NCBI RefSeq assembly: GCF_009826895.1
Contig: NZ_WUMV01000003.1
Location: 699,501 to 763,500 of the forward strand
Reading direction: 5' to 3'
Length of the DNA: 64,000 bases
Source: Stappia sediminis
GTDB lineage: Bacteria > Pseudomonadota > Alphaproteobacteria > Rhizobiales > Stappiaceae
Under the pieces are notes generated by a model. The model saw only the letters and a program-made list of their open reading frames with translations, had not been told where the DNA came from and made no database searches. Positions within the stretch are counted from its first letter, which is position 1. Every line of letters begins with the position of its first letter. Positions 52,854 to 61,391 of the stretch are shown in pieces. A program made the position numbers and the translations under genes.

Positions 52854-54113
52854 ATGAGGAAGAAAGTACTGAGTAGCGCGAAAGCCGTGAGGGGTTCTTG
52901 CCGCATCGGGCGCCTTTTGACGCCGCTTGCGGTCCTGGCCTTTGCCGCCCTCTCGGGCCCGCTTGCGGCGACGGCGCATGCGGATGCGGGTTTCGAACGC
53001 TGGAAGCGCCAGTTCTGGCCGACGGCGCATGCGAGCGGGGTGACCTCCGCGACCTATAACGCGGCGCTCGGCGGGATCTCGCCCGATCCGGACACCATCC
53101 GGCTGATGAACAAGCAGGCTGAATTCGTCAAGCCCGTGTGGGAATACCTGGAATCCGCCGTTTCGGAAAAACGGCAGGAAACCGGCCGCCAGATGCTTGT
53201 CGAATATGGCGAGGAACTGGCCCGCATCGAGCGCCGCTTCGGTGTCGACCGGGAGGTCGTGCTGGCGATCTGGGGCATGGAGACGAACTACGGCGGTTTC
53301 AAGGGCGAGCACTATGTGATCCGCGCGCTGGCGACCCTTGCCTATGCCGCGCCGCGCCGGACATCTTTCTGGGAACAGGAACTGGTGACGGCCCTGCAGA
53401 TCGTGCAGGCCGGGCATGTCACGCCGCAATCCATGGAAGGCTCCTGGGCGGGCGCGATGGGCCATACGCAGTTCATGCCGTCGAGCTGGCGCCGCTATTC
53501 CGCCGACTATGACGGCGACGGCAGGCACGACATCTGGACATCGGTGCCCGATGCGCTGGCCTCCACCGCCAACTACCTCAAGCAGCACGGCTGGGAGCAC
53601 GGCAAGACCTGGGGCTATGAGATAGACCTGCCGCGAGGATTCGACTTTTCTTTGGCCGACGGCGACACGACGAAGACGCTCGGGCAATGGCAGAAACTCG
53701 GCATCAGGCGGACCGGGGGACGGGCGTTCCCGAGGCCGGACGACCGCGCCGAGCTTCTTCTGCCGGCGGGCGCGGGCGGTCCGGCGTTCCTGATGCTCAG
53801 GAACTTCTTCGTCATCAAGCGCTACAACAATGCCGATGCCTATGCGCTTGCGGTGGGCCACCTTGCCGACCGGATCCGCGGTGGCGACGCCTTCCAGGCC
53901 GCATGGCCGCGCAACGCCCTGCCGCTTTCGCGCGAGCAGACGATGACGCTCCAGACGCTTTTGAACCGCAAGGGCTTCGACGTCGGCAAGGCGGACGGCC
54001 TCGTCGGACCCGCCACGAAGCGGGGCATCCGCGCCTATCAAAGGGCGGCCGGGCTGACGCCGGACGGCTATGCGTCGGTGTTGCTGCTGCAGTCGATCCA
54101 GTCGGGATCGTGA
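52854..54113 (+). CDS. Lytic murein transglycosylase B-type with peptidoglycan-binding domain
   Basis: Protein of 419 aa. The N-terminal hydrophobic leader (CRIGRLLTPLAVLAFAALSGPLAATAHA) is followed by the MltB/SLT_2 domain, with the catalytic Glu in VVLAIWGMETNYGGF and then AMGHTQFMPSSWRRYS, and a C-terminal PG_binding_1 domain ('TMTLQTLLNRKGFDVGKADGLVGPATKRGIRAYQRAAG'). It cleaves glycan strands with formation of 1,6-anhydro-MurNAc in the periplasm. No lipobox is visible, so it is probably soluble or weakly membrane bound. Followed by a DUF459 gene. Confidence 0.92.
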   Translation: MRKKVLSSAKAVRGSCRIGRLLTPLAVLAFAALSGPLAATAHADAGFERWKRQFWPTAHASGVTSATYNAALGGISPDPDTIRLMNKQAEFVKPVWEYLESAVSEKRQETGRQMLVEYGEELARIERRFGVDREVVLAIWGMETNYGGFKGEHYVIRALATLAYAAPRRTSFWEQELVTALQIVQAGHVTPQSMEGSWAGAMGHTQFMPSSWRRYSADYDGDGRHDIWTSVPDALASTANYLKQHGWEHGKTWGYEIDLPRGFDFSLADGDTTKTLGQWQKLGIRRTGGRAFPRPDDRAELLLPAGAGGPAFLMLRNFFVIKRYNNADAYALAVGHLADRIRGGDAFQAAWPRNALPLSREQTMTLQTLLNRKGFDVGKADGLVGPATKRGIRAYQRAAGLTPDGYASVLLLQSIQSGS

Positions 54114-54141
54114 GCGCTTCAATCGGAGCCTTTCAGGCGTT

Positions 54142-55308
54142 ATGATCGCGCGCATGAACGCAAATCGATCTCCGGCGGGAAACATGACCGTGTCCAGATT
54201 TCGGCGAGGCAGGCTCCTGCTTGCACTCTTAGCGGCATTTCTTGCCGGAGCGCTGGTCGCAACCGATCCGGCCTTCGCCCAGAAAAGGCTCCCGCCGGAG
54301 CCCAACAATTCCTTCAGCTTCAATCCGCTGAAGCCGCTTCTCAATCTCTTCGGCGTTCGCGAGCGCAGGCCGAGAAGGCAGTTGAGGCAGGACCAGACCC
54401 AAAGCAGCCAGCAACAGCAGCAAAGGCGGCGCGAGCCGGCCAAGCCGAAGATCGTCGAGGAACCCAAGGACGAGGATGCGCGTATCGTGCTCGTCGTCGG
54501 CGACAATATGGCCGACGGCTTGTCGGAAGGCCTTGTGGCCGCATATGCCGAAACCCCGTCGATCAAGGTCGAGAAGCTGATCTTCAAGGACAAGGGGCTG
54601 GTCAACCAGCCGGAGCCCGACTACCAGACGCGCATTCAGCAAATCCTCCAGGGACGCGATATCGCGATTGTCGTGATGTTCGTGGGAACCGACGACGTTC
54701 GCGACATCGCAAGCGGGGCGGGCAAGCTCGAATTCCGCGGCGAGGCCTGGGAGGAAGCCTACAAGCGGCGGGTGGACAAGCTCGTGAAAACGGTAAGCTT
54801 CTACCAGACGCCGCTTGTCTGGGTCGGCCTGCCGCCGACGAAGGTGACAGCCACGCGCACGAGCTTCGCCTATCTGAACGGCCTGTCCAAGGCGAGGGCG
54901 GAAGCAAGCGGAGCGATCTTCGTCGACATCTGGGACGTGTTCCTGAGCGAGGACGGCAAATACACTTCTTACGGGCCGGACGTGGAAGGCCAGAAAAGGC
55001 GCCTTCGCGACGGAGCGGGCTTCGGCTTCACCTGGTCGGGCTATCGTAAGGTCGCCTTCTTCTGCGAGCGCGAAATTTCACGCGTCATCGGCTCGTCGGG
55101 CGCTTTCGCCTTCGACGGGGTGGAGGACGACCCGAATTTCATCGTCCTGACCGGGAGGACGACATCGCCGGAAAACGAACTCGCCGGCGGAGACGGCGGC
55201 CTGCCGGAGCCCGTCGCGGAAACGGTGCAGCACCGTCTGATCGTCAAGGGCGAGGCCTTGCCGCCCGTCATTGGCCGCGTCGACGACTTCCGCGTCGGAT
55301 CGCCCTGA
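54142..55308 (+). CDS. DUF459 (SGNH/GDSL-like) periplasmic protein with altered GDS motif
   Basis: Exported protein of about 388 aa from ATG 54142 (ATG 54154 or 54184 are alternatives). Signal anchor RRGRLLLALLAAFLAGALVATDPAFA, then a Gln/Arg-rich linker, then a DUF459 SGNH-like domain starting VLVVGDNMADGLSEGL. The usual GDS nucleophile Ser is Asn here, so normal esterase chemistry is doubtful. Later blocks include FVGTDDVRDI and VWVGLPPTKV. Follows the transglycosylase gene, suggesting a role in peptidoglycan or envelope polymer modification. Ends before a strong terminator. Confidence 0.75.
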   Translation: MIARMNANRSPAGNMTVSRFRRGRLLLALLAAFLAGALVATDPAFAQKRLPPEPNNSFSFNPLKPLLNLFGVRERRPRRQLRQDQTQSSQQQQQRRREPAKPKIVEEPKDEDARIVLVVGDNMADGLSEGLVAAYAETPSIKVEKLIFKDKGLVNQPEPDYQTRIQQILQGRDIAIVVMFVGTDDVRDIASGAGKLEFRGEAWEEAYKRRVDKLVKTVSFYQTPLVWVGLPPTKVTATRTSFAYLNGLSKARAEASGAIFVDIWDVFLSEDGKYTSYGPDVEGQKRRLRDGAGFGFTWSGYRKVAFFCEREISRVIGSSGAFAFDGVEDDPNFIVLTGRTTSPENELAGGDGGLPEPVAETVQHRLIVKGEALPPVIGRVDDFRVGSP

Positions 55309-55356
55309 GCGGCCCTTGCGGTGCGGCCCGACAGTCGGACACAGATCGCGAAAAGA

Positions 55357-55390
55357 AAAACCCCCGGCGGATCGCCGGGGGTTTTGTTTT
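55357..55390. terminator. Bidirectional rho-independent terminator
   Basis: AAAACCCCCGGCG and CGCCGGGGGTTTT form a perfect 13 bp stem around GAT, followed by GTTTTTG-rich sequence on the plus strand and flanked by an A-tract upstream that gives a U-tract for the minus strand. It separates the DUF459 gene from the convergent pntB. Confidence 0.9.
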
Positions 55391-55417
55391 TATATCGGTA
55401 GCCGCGAGCGGGCTCTC

Positions 55418-56812
55418 TCATATCCCCTTGACGATTTCTTCCGTCATCTTCTTCGCATCGCCGAAGAGCATCATCGTCTTGTCGAGGAAGAAAAGCTCGT
55501 TCTGGATGCCGGCGTAGCCGGAGCCCATGCCGCGCTTGACGAAGAGGACGGTGCCCGCCTTGTCGACGTCGAGGATCGGCATGCCGTAGATCGGCGATTG
55601 CGGATCGTCGCGCGCGGCGGGGTTGGTCACGTCGTTCGCGCCGATGACATAGGCGACGTCGGCGGTGGCGAACTCCGAGTTGATGTCCTCAAGCTCGAAC
55701 ACCTCGTCGTAGGGAACCTGCGCCTCGGCCAGAAGCACGTTCATGTGGCCCGGCATGCGGCCCGCAACCGGGTGGATGGCGTATTTCACCTCGACGCCTT
55801 CCTCCTTCAGCTGGTCCGCCATTTCGCGCAGCGCATGCTGCGCCTGGGCGACCGCCATGCCGTAGCCCGGCACGATGATGACCTTGGAGGCGTTCTTCAT
55901 GATGAAGGCCGCATCGTCAGCGGAACCCTGCTTGACCGGGCGCTCCTCGCCGCCATCGCCGCCGGCGGTCACGGTCTCGCCGCCGAAGCCGCCGAGGATG
56001 ACGGAGATGAACGAGCGGTTCATGCCCTTGCACATGATGTAGGACAGGATCGCGCCCGAGGAGCCGACCAGCGCGCCGGTGATGATGAGCGCCGTATTGC
56101 CCAGCGTGAAGCCGATGCCGGCCGCCGCCCAGCCCGAATAGGAGTTCAGCATCGACACGACGACCGGCATGTCCGCGCCGCCGATCGGGATGATGATCAG
56201 CCCGCCGAAGACGAGCGACAGGACCACGATCAGCCAGAAGACGGTGTGGCTTTCGGTCTGTGTCAGGACGACGACGAAGATCACGATTGCCGCCGCGAGC
56301 GCGATGTTGATCGCGTGCCGTGCCGGCAGGATGATCGGCTTGCCGGACATGCGCCCGTCAAGCTTGGCGAAGGCGATGACGGAACCCGTGAAGGTGATCG
56401 CGCCGATGGCGACGCCGATCGACATTTCAACGAGCGCCTGCACGTGAATGTGGCCCGGATCGCCGATGCCGAAGGCGGTGGGCGCATAAAGTGCCGCCGC
56501 CGCCACCAGCACGGCGGCAAGGCCGACCAGCGAGTGGAAGGCTGCGACGAGCTGCGGCATGGCCGTCATCGGGATGCGCTTGGCGATGGTCGCGCCGACG
56601 GCGGCGCCGGTGCCGAGCCCGGCAACGATCAGAATGCCGGAGCCGAATGAAATTCCGGTCGCAGCAAGCGTCGTCAGGATGGCGATGGTCATGCCGACCA
56701 TGCCGAAGATATTGCCCTGGCGCGAGCTTTCCGGGCTTGAAAGCCCGCGCAGCGCCAGGATGAACAAAACGCCCGAAACGAGATAGAGCGTGGCGGTGAG
56801 ATTGGCTGACAT
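55418..56812 (-). CDS. pntB: Proton-translocating NAD(P) transhydrogenase subunit beta
   Basis: Subunit of 464 aa with about nine membrane segments at the N-terminus and a C-terminal NADP-binding domain III (about 285-464): 'VIIVPGYGMAVAQAQHALREMADQL' and 'VIGANDVTNPAARDDPQSPIYGMPIL' and 'FVKRGMGSGYAGIQNELFF'. It couples H+ flow to hydride transfer from NADH to NADP. Last gene of the aa3-subunit/pntAA/pntAB/pntB order, typical of Hyphomicrobiales. Confidence 0.94.
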   Translation of the reverse strand: MSANLTATLYLVSGVLFILALRGLSSPESSRQGNIFGMVGMTIAILTTLAATGISFGSGILIVAGLGTGAAVGATIAKRIPMTAMPQLVAAFHSLVGLAAVLVAAAALYAPTAFGIGDPGHIHVQALVEMSIGVAIGAITFTGSVIAFAKLDGRMSGKPIILPARHAINIALAAAIVIFVVVLTQTESHTVFWLIVVLSLVFGGLIIIPIGGADMPVVVSMLNSYSGWAAAGIGFTLGNTALIITGALVGSSGAILSYIMCKGMNRSFISVILGGFGGETVTAGGDGGEERPVKQGSADDAAFIMKNASKVIIVPGYGMAVAQAQHALREMADQLKEEGVEVKYAIHPVAGRMPGHMNVLLAEAQVPYDEVFELEDINSEFATADVAYVIGANDVTNPAARDDPQSPIYGMPILDVDKAGTVLFVKRGMGSGYAGIQNELFFLDKTMMLFGDAKKMTEEIVKGI

Positions 56813-56824
56813 CCGGCGCGCTCC

Positions 56825-57307
56825 TTAGCGTTGCTTTTTCTTGTACATGGCGAGCATGCGCTGGGTGACGAGGAAGCCACCGAAAATGTTCACGCTGGCC
56901 ATGGCAAGGGCGAGGAAACCGAAGACGCGCGCCATCAGCGTGCCTTCCCCGGTGGAAAGATCCACGCCGACCGCAAGCAGCGCCCCGACCACGATGACGG
57001 AGGAAATGGCGTTCGTGACCGCCATCAGCGGCGTATGCAGCGCCGGCGTCACCGACCAGACGACGTAGTAGCCGACGAAGATCGCCAGAACGAAGATCGA
57101 CAGGCGGAAGACGAAGGGATCGATCGCCCCGCCGGTCGCGGCAGCCGCCGCGTCGGCGAGAAGATCGCCCGTTCCGCCGGCGGCCTGGGCGACATAGCCC
57201 TGGGCCGCGTCGGCGGCGGCCTGCGCGGCAGTTGCCGCGTCGCTGGCGGCATCGGCGGCTTCGCGGGCGCGTTCGAGAGCTTCCGCAGGAGTGAGATCCG
57301 TCATCAT
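56825..57307 (-). CDS. pntAB: Transhydrogenase membrane subunit alpha-2 with Ala-rich extension
   Basis: Protein of 160 aa. The C-terminal half (about 60-160) has three to four membrane helices ([46 protein letters not shown]) typical of the alpha subunit part-2 of transhydrogenase. The first 60 residues are an alanine-rich helix ([27 protein letters not shown]) longer than in the classical E. coli split point, and its role is unclear. The ATG overlaps pntAA's stop (ATGA) so translation is coupled. 12 bp before pntB. Confidence 0.9.
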   Translation of the reverse strand: MMTDLTPAEALERAREAADAASDAATAAQAAADAAQGYVAQAAGGTGDLLADAAAAATGGAIDPFVFRLSIFVLAIFVGYYVVWSVTPALHTPLMAVTNAISSVIVVGALLAVGVDLSTGEGTLMARVFGFLALAMASVNIFGGFLVTQRMLAMYKKKQR

Positions 57308-58455
57308 GCGCCTCCCAGTTGTTCGGTTTCCGCAAAGGCGGGATGAACGACACTGCCGTCACGCGTGAGCGCCGTCGCCTTGACGAGTTCGTCGCTCCAG
57401 TCGACCGAAAGCTCTTTCTTTTCCTTGTCGACCAGCGTCTCGACGAAGGCGTAAAGGTTCTTCGAGTAGAGCGCGGACGAGGACGCTGCGATGCGCCCTG
57501 GCATGTTCAGGTAGCCGACGATCTTCACGTCACCCGCCTTCGCCACCTTGCCGGGCTTGGCGCCTTCGACATTGCCGCCACGCTCTACCGCGAGGTCGAC
57601 GACGACCGCGCCCGGCTTCATGGAAGCGACCATCTCCTTGGTGATCAGGCGAGGTGCCGGACGGCCCGGAATGAGCGCGGTGGTGATGACCACGTCCTGC
57701 TTTGCGATGTGGGAGGCAACCAGTTCGCGCTGCTTCTTCTGGTATTCCTCCGACATCTCCTTGGCGTAGCCGCCGGCGGTTTCCGCCTGCTTGAACTCCT
57801 CGTCCTCGACGGCGATGAACTTCGCGCCGAGCGATTCGACCTGTTCCTTGGCGGCGGGGCGAACGTCGGTCGCCGTCACCACCGCGCCGAGGCGGCGTGC
57901 CGTGGCGATCGCCTGAAGGCCCGCGACACCGGCACCCATGATGAAGACGCGGGCCGCCGGAACGGTGCCGGCCGCCGTCATCATCATCGGAAAGGCGCGG
58001 TCGTATTCCTCCGCCGCCTCGATCACCGCCTGGTAGCCGGCAAGGTTCGCCTGGGAGGAGAGCACGTCCATGACCTGCGCGCGGGTGATGCGCGGCATGA
58101 ACTCCATCGCGAGCGCGACAACGCCCGCATCGGCCATGGCGCGCACGTCGCTCTCATGGCCGTAAGGGTCCATCGTGGCCACGACAAGGGCGCCCTTCTT
58201 CATGAGGCCGAGTTCTTCCGCGTTCGGCCTGCGGACCTTGAGGACCACATCGGCGTCGGCAAGCGCGTCCTTCGCCGTGGGCGCGATTTTGGCGCCCGCC
58301 TCCTCGTAGTCCTTGTCGAGGATGCGTGACAGTTCGCCCGCACCCTTTTCCACGCTGACCTCGAACCCGAGCGCGATGAATTTCTTCACCGTTTCGGGAC
58401 TTGCGGCGACGCGCGGTTCATTCGCCTCGCTCTCGCGAGGGACGCCGATCTTCAT
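57304..58455 (-). CDS. pntAA: NAD(P) transhydrogenase subunit alpha part 1 (domain I, NAD-binding)
   Basis: Soluble subunit of 383 aa: [26 protein letters not shown] start, '[41 protein letters not shown]' NAD-binding Rossmann fold (about 165-205) and '[39 protein letters not shown]' near the C-terminal part. It is the NAD(H)-binding dI component. Overlaps pntAB by 4 bp. Upstream, 58 bp away, is the aa3 oxidase subunit IV gene. Confidence 0.95.
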   Translation of the reverse strand: MKIGVPRESEANEPRVAASPETVKKFIALGFEVSVEKGAGELSRILDKDYEEAGAKIAPTAKDALADADVVLKVRRPNAEELGLMKKGALVVATMDPYGHESDVRAMADAGVVALAMEFMPRITRAQVMDVLSSQANLAGYQAVIEAAEEYDRAFPMMMTAAGTVPAARVFIMGAGVAGLQAIATARRLGAVVTATDVRPAAKEQVESLGAKFIAVEDEEFKQAETAGGYAKEMSEEYQKKQRELVASHIAKQDVVITTALIPGRPAPRLITKEMVASMKPGAVVVDLAVERGGNVEGAKPGKVAKAGDVKIVGYLNMPGRIAASSSALYSKNLYAFVETLVDKEKKELSVDWSDELVKATALTRDGSVVHPAFAETEQLGGA

Positions 58456-58513
58456 CGCTGTCCTCCCAGATATGCAGAATTCGGCTCCCGCGGGAATCGC
58501 GGGAGGAAAACAA

Positions 58514-58801
58514 TCAGCCCGCCGACGTCAGGATCGAAAGGACCACTGTCATGACGAAGACGGCTGCCCCCGGTATCCAGCCGCGCGCGCCGAGCGCAAT
58601 GCCGACAGCGGCCGCGATCAGCAGCGCGAAGACCATGATCCAGCCGAAGATCGTCCCGGCCGTTCCACCGAAGGTGAACATGATGAGGCAAAGAAGAACG
58701 TTTAAAAGCGCGATCGCGCTGATTTTGCCGATATTGACGAAGCCTTCGTAGGTGGCGCGATGAGCTTCGAATTCCATCGTGTTTGCGTTGTTGTCGGCCA
58801 T
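58514..58801 (-). CDS. aa3-type cytochrome c oxidase subunit IV-like small membrane protein
   Basis: Protein of 95 aa with a short polar N-terminus (MADNNANTMEFEAHRATYEGFVNIGKISA) and two to three hydrophobic helices. This sequence type, with 'HRATYEGFVNIGKIS' before the first helix, is annotated as aa3-type oxidase subunit IV and sits next to pnt genes in many Hyphomicrobiales. It stabilises the oxidase by analogy; here it is divergent in location from any oxidase gene. First gene of the pnt run. Confidence 0.8.
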   Translation of the reverse strand: MADNNANTMEFEAHRATYEGFVNIGKISAIALLNVLLCLIMFTFGGTAGTIFGWIMVFALLIAAAVGIALGARGWIPGAAVFVMTVVLSILTSAG

Positions 58802-58957
58802 GACCGTCCTCTGCCAGAAAAGCTGAATTCGTCGGCCTTTATAGCAAACCCTTGAACTTCGGCAACGTTCTCCTGACGCGAGGGCCTTTCCGGTGGGTTA
58901 CCCGGGCGAAAACCGGACCCGCCACGGGGCCCGGGTCCAGCAATCATCGCGGGGCGA

Positions 58958-60352
58958 TCAGGCGCGGGGCGCGAACCCGTCGAGCGAGGCCGCCCGCAAG
59001 GTGGCGAGCTGGCGGTCCGCGACGCGCGTTTCCTCGAAATTATCGATCTGCTCGTTGAAGAGCCTGTAGAAGTTCATCTCCGCGCGCAAATGCAGGAAAA
59101 CGCCGCCAAGGCCGATCGCCGCACGGTCCATGAAGACGAATTCGCGCGGGATCGTTACCGGCCCCTTCTCCTTCAGCGCCTGATGGACACGGAACGCCTC
59201 CTTGCGCCCGTATTGCGCGGGGCTGACCCCTTCGGCGATGGCGCGCGTACGGTCGGTCAGGAGCGGCCCGTAGATGAAGCGCGCCCAGATATTGAGGATC
59301 TCGATAAGCTCCTTGGTGAGCCCCTTGAAGCCCCAACGTTCGTATGCGCCGACGACACGCTCTTGATCGTCCTCCAGAAGGCCGCGGTAGAGGTCGACGA
59401 CGCCGGAGACGAAGCTTGAGGGAAAGACGCGGATGCAGCCGTAGTCGAGAAGGTTTATGCCGCGCGGACTGCCGTCATCCTCGTAGACCGTGTAGTTGCC
59501 GAGATGCGGATCGCCATGGATGATGCCGAAGTGGCTGAAGGGGTGCCACCATGCGCGGAACATGACTTCCGCGATCCTGTTGCGGTCCTCCAGGCCGTGC
59601 TCCTTGTAGGTGAGCAGCGGCTTTCCCTCCAGCCAGCGCATGGTGAGCAGGCGCCCGCTCGACAGGTCGGGAAAGACATCAGGCACGCGGATGCGTGGCT
59701 CGTCGGCGAGGATCTGGGAATAGGCGGCAATATGCCGCGCCTCGCGCACGTAATCGAGTTCCTCGCGAACGCGCTCGCCGATCTCCTTGGCGATCTCGCG
59801 CGTGTCGATGGCCGGACGCATGCGCCGGTGCAGCGAAAAGAGCATGGAGAGCTGCTGCAGGTCCGCCTCCACGGCAGACGCCATGTCCGGATACTGCAGC
59901 TTGCAGGCAAGCAGGCCTCCGTCCGGATGGCGGGCCTTGTGAACCTGCCCGAGGGATGCAGCAGCTGCCGGTTCGCGGTCGAAACTTTCGAATTTCTTCT
60001 GCCAGCCCGCCCCCAGCTCCGCGATCATGCGCCGTTTGACGAAGGGCCAGCCCATGGGGGGAGCCGCCGACTGCAGCTTGGAAAGCTCGGTCGCGTATTC
60101 CGGCGGGATCGCGTCGGGGATCGTCGACAGAAGCTGGGCCACCTTCATGAGCGGACCCTTGAGCCCGCCGAGCGCGGCGGCCAGTTCCGCCGCCTGCCGC
60201 TCGTTGTCGACTTCCATGCCGAAAAGCCTCTGTCCGGCAAGTTTCGCGGCGATGCCGCCCATGTTGGTGCCGACCCGCGCATAGCGGTTCACACGCGCTG
60301 AAAATCGGTTTTGTTCGCGGTCCCGTCCCGTTGAACTCATTGGCGCTCGCAT
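58958..60352 (-). CDS. ABC1/UbiB/AarF-family atypical kinase
   Basis: Protein of 464 aa with the ABC1 kinase core: ALGGLKGPLMKVAQLLSTIPDAIPPEYATELSKLQSAAPPM (KxGQ-like N-terminal motif, here K-V-A-Q), ASLGQVHKARHPDGGLLACKLQYPDM with the invariant Lys, and 'FGIIHGDPHLGNYTVYEDDG' catalytic loop. No membrane helix at the C-terminus is obvious. Family members support ubiquinone or lipid metabolism; substrate unknown. Start at 60352 or at ATG 60340; both have poorly spaced GGAG sites. Confidence 0.85.
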   Translation of the reverse strand: MRAPMSSTGRDREQNRFSARVNRYARVGTNMGGIAAKLAGQRLFGMEVDNERQAAELAAALGGLKGPLMKVAQLLSTIPDAIPPEYATELSKLQSAAPPMGWPFVKRRMIAELGAGWQKKFESFDREPAAAASLGQVHKARHPDGGLLACKLQYPDMASAVEADLQQLSMLFSLHRRMRPAIDTREIAKEIGERVREELDYVREARHIAAYSQILADEPRIRVPDVFPDLSSGRLLTMRWLEGKPLLTYKEHGLEDRNRIAEVMFRAWWHPFSHFGIIHGDPHLGNYTVYEDDGSPRGINLLDYGCIRVFPSSFVSGVVDLYRGLLEDDQERVVGAYERWGFKGLTKELIEILNIWARFIYGPLLTDRTRAIAEGVSPAQYGRKEAFRVHQALKEKGPVTIPREFVFMDRAAIGLGGVFLHLRAEMNFYRLFNEQIDNFEETRVADRQLATLRAASLDGFAPRA

Positions 60353-60440
60353 GCTCCGGATTTCGGCATTGGTCGAGCGCTAAGATAGGCCGATCCCCCG
60401 CTAACACCAGTGAGCGGGATGCCGATTTTTCGAAAATCCG

Positions 60441-61391
60441 TCAGCCGATCCGGGAGGCGAGCCTTTGCAGGCGCCCGGCGATGGCATCGCGGCTTTCCGT
60501 CAGCCCCTTGTAGGCGAGTTGATCCGGATCGAGCGCGAGCACCTGATCGCGCAAGGCCCGGGCGAGCCTCGCGCCGTCTGGGTGCTTCGCGAAGGCTGCG
60601 ACGGGGTCGTGATGGACCTTGATCGTAAAGAGGATGTCGCCCGACAGGGGCAGGCGGCGCAAGGTCTGCCGTTCCACGCGGATATGAAGCGCGATGCCCG
60701 CTCCTTCCTCGATGCGCGGATCCATGCGCTTGGAATGCGGATGATGCAGCTCCGCATCCGAATAAAGCGACCAGTTGAGCCGCCATGAGGGTTGGTCGGC
60801 GGTCAGGTTATCAAAAAGCCGGGCGACGATCATGCCCATGCGGCCGTCGTTGAAGCCCGGAACGTTCTCGTGGATTTCCGGCATTGGCTTGCCGAACTTC
60901 TCCGCCAGCGACCAGGAAGAGGGAAACGACAGCGAGGCGGCGGCTAGGCGGTAGCCGCCTTCGCCCTTTCGCATGATGACGAGGTCTTCCTGCACGAGCC
61001 TTGCGGCGAGAAGAAGCGGAGCCTCGTCGAAATCCTGCGTGGAATAAGTCTTGCCCGCCGGAATAATGCGGATTCCGCCGTCGCGTATCTCATAGAGGTG
61101 CGGAAAGCGCGAAGGCAGGTATTCCAGAAGCAGGGCGAGGACTTCCGCCTGCGCCGCGACCGTATCCGGCTCGGCCAGAAATACGGGCGCCTCGGCTTCG
61201 CGGAAGAGCCGTTCCTTCTCGTCGAGATGGGGCACAAGATTGCCGTCCGGCTCAATCCACTCGGCAAGGTCGAGCGGGGCAAGGCCGACGGTGAACGGGC
61301 GCTTCGACCCGTCATAGGGCGTGTGGGCGAAAGGCGGTTCCTTCCGCTTTTCGTCCACATCACCCGAATCAGCCTTGCCCGTCGCCGTCAT
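60441..61391 (-). CDS. DUF3445 / heme-dependent oxidative N-demethylase-like protein
   Basis: Protein of 316 aa. Features of DUF3445 are HTPYDGSKRPFTVGLAPLDLAEWIEPD near the N-terminus, 'LVQEDLVIMRKGEGGYRLAAASLSFPSSWSLAEKFGKPMPEIHENVPGF' in the middle and 'LRVERQTLRRLPLSGDILFTIKVHHDP' near the end. The characterised homologue (HODM) is a haem-binding N-demethylase for small methylamines; function here is inferred. Start at 61391 overlaps the pepF stop by 4 bp (ATGA), so the two are co-translated. Confidence 0.85.
   Translation of the reverse strand: MTATGKADSGDVDEKRKEPPFAHTPYDGSKRPFTVGLAPLDLAEWIEPDGNLVPHLDEKERLFREAEAPVFLAEPDTVAAQAEVLALLLEYLPSRFPHLYEIRDGGIRIIPAGKTYSTQDFDEAPLLLAARLVQEDLVIMRKGEGGYRLAAASLSFPSSWSLAEKFGKPMPEIHENVPGFNDGRMGMIVARLFDNLTADQPSWRLNWSLYSDAELHHPHSKRMDPRIEEGAGIALHIRVERQTLRRLPLSGDILFTIKVHHDPVAAFAKHPDGARLARALRDQVLALDPDQLAYKGLTESRDAIAGRLQRLASRIG

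Noticed and set aside
51573-54605. Antisense reading frame of 1010 codons opposite the outer-membrane barrel and transglycosylase genes
   Set aside because: It is a long open frame from high GC on the strand opposite three genes with clear motifs, and its translation is low-complexity Arg/Ala/Gly text without domains.
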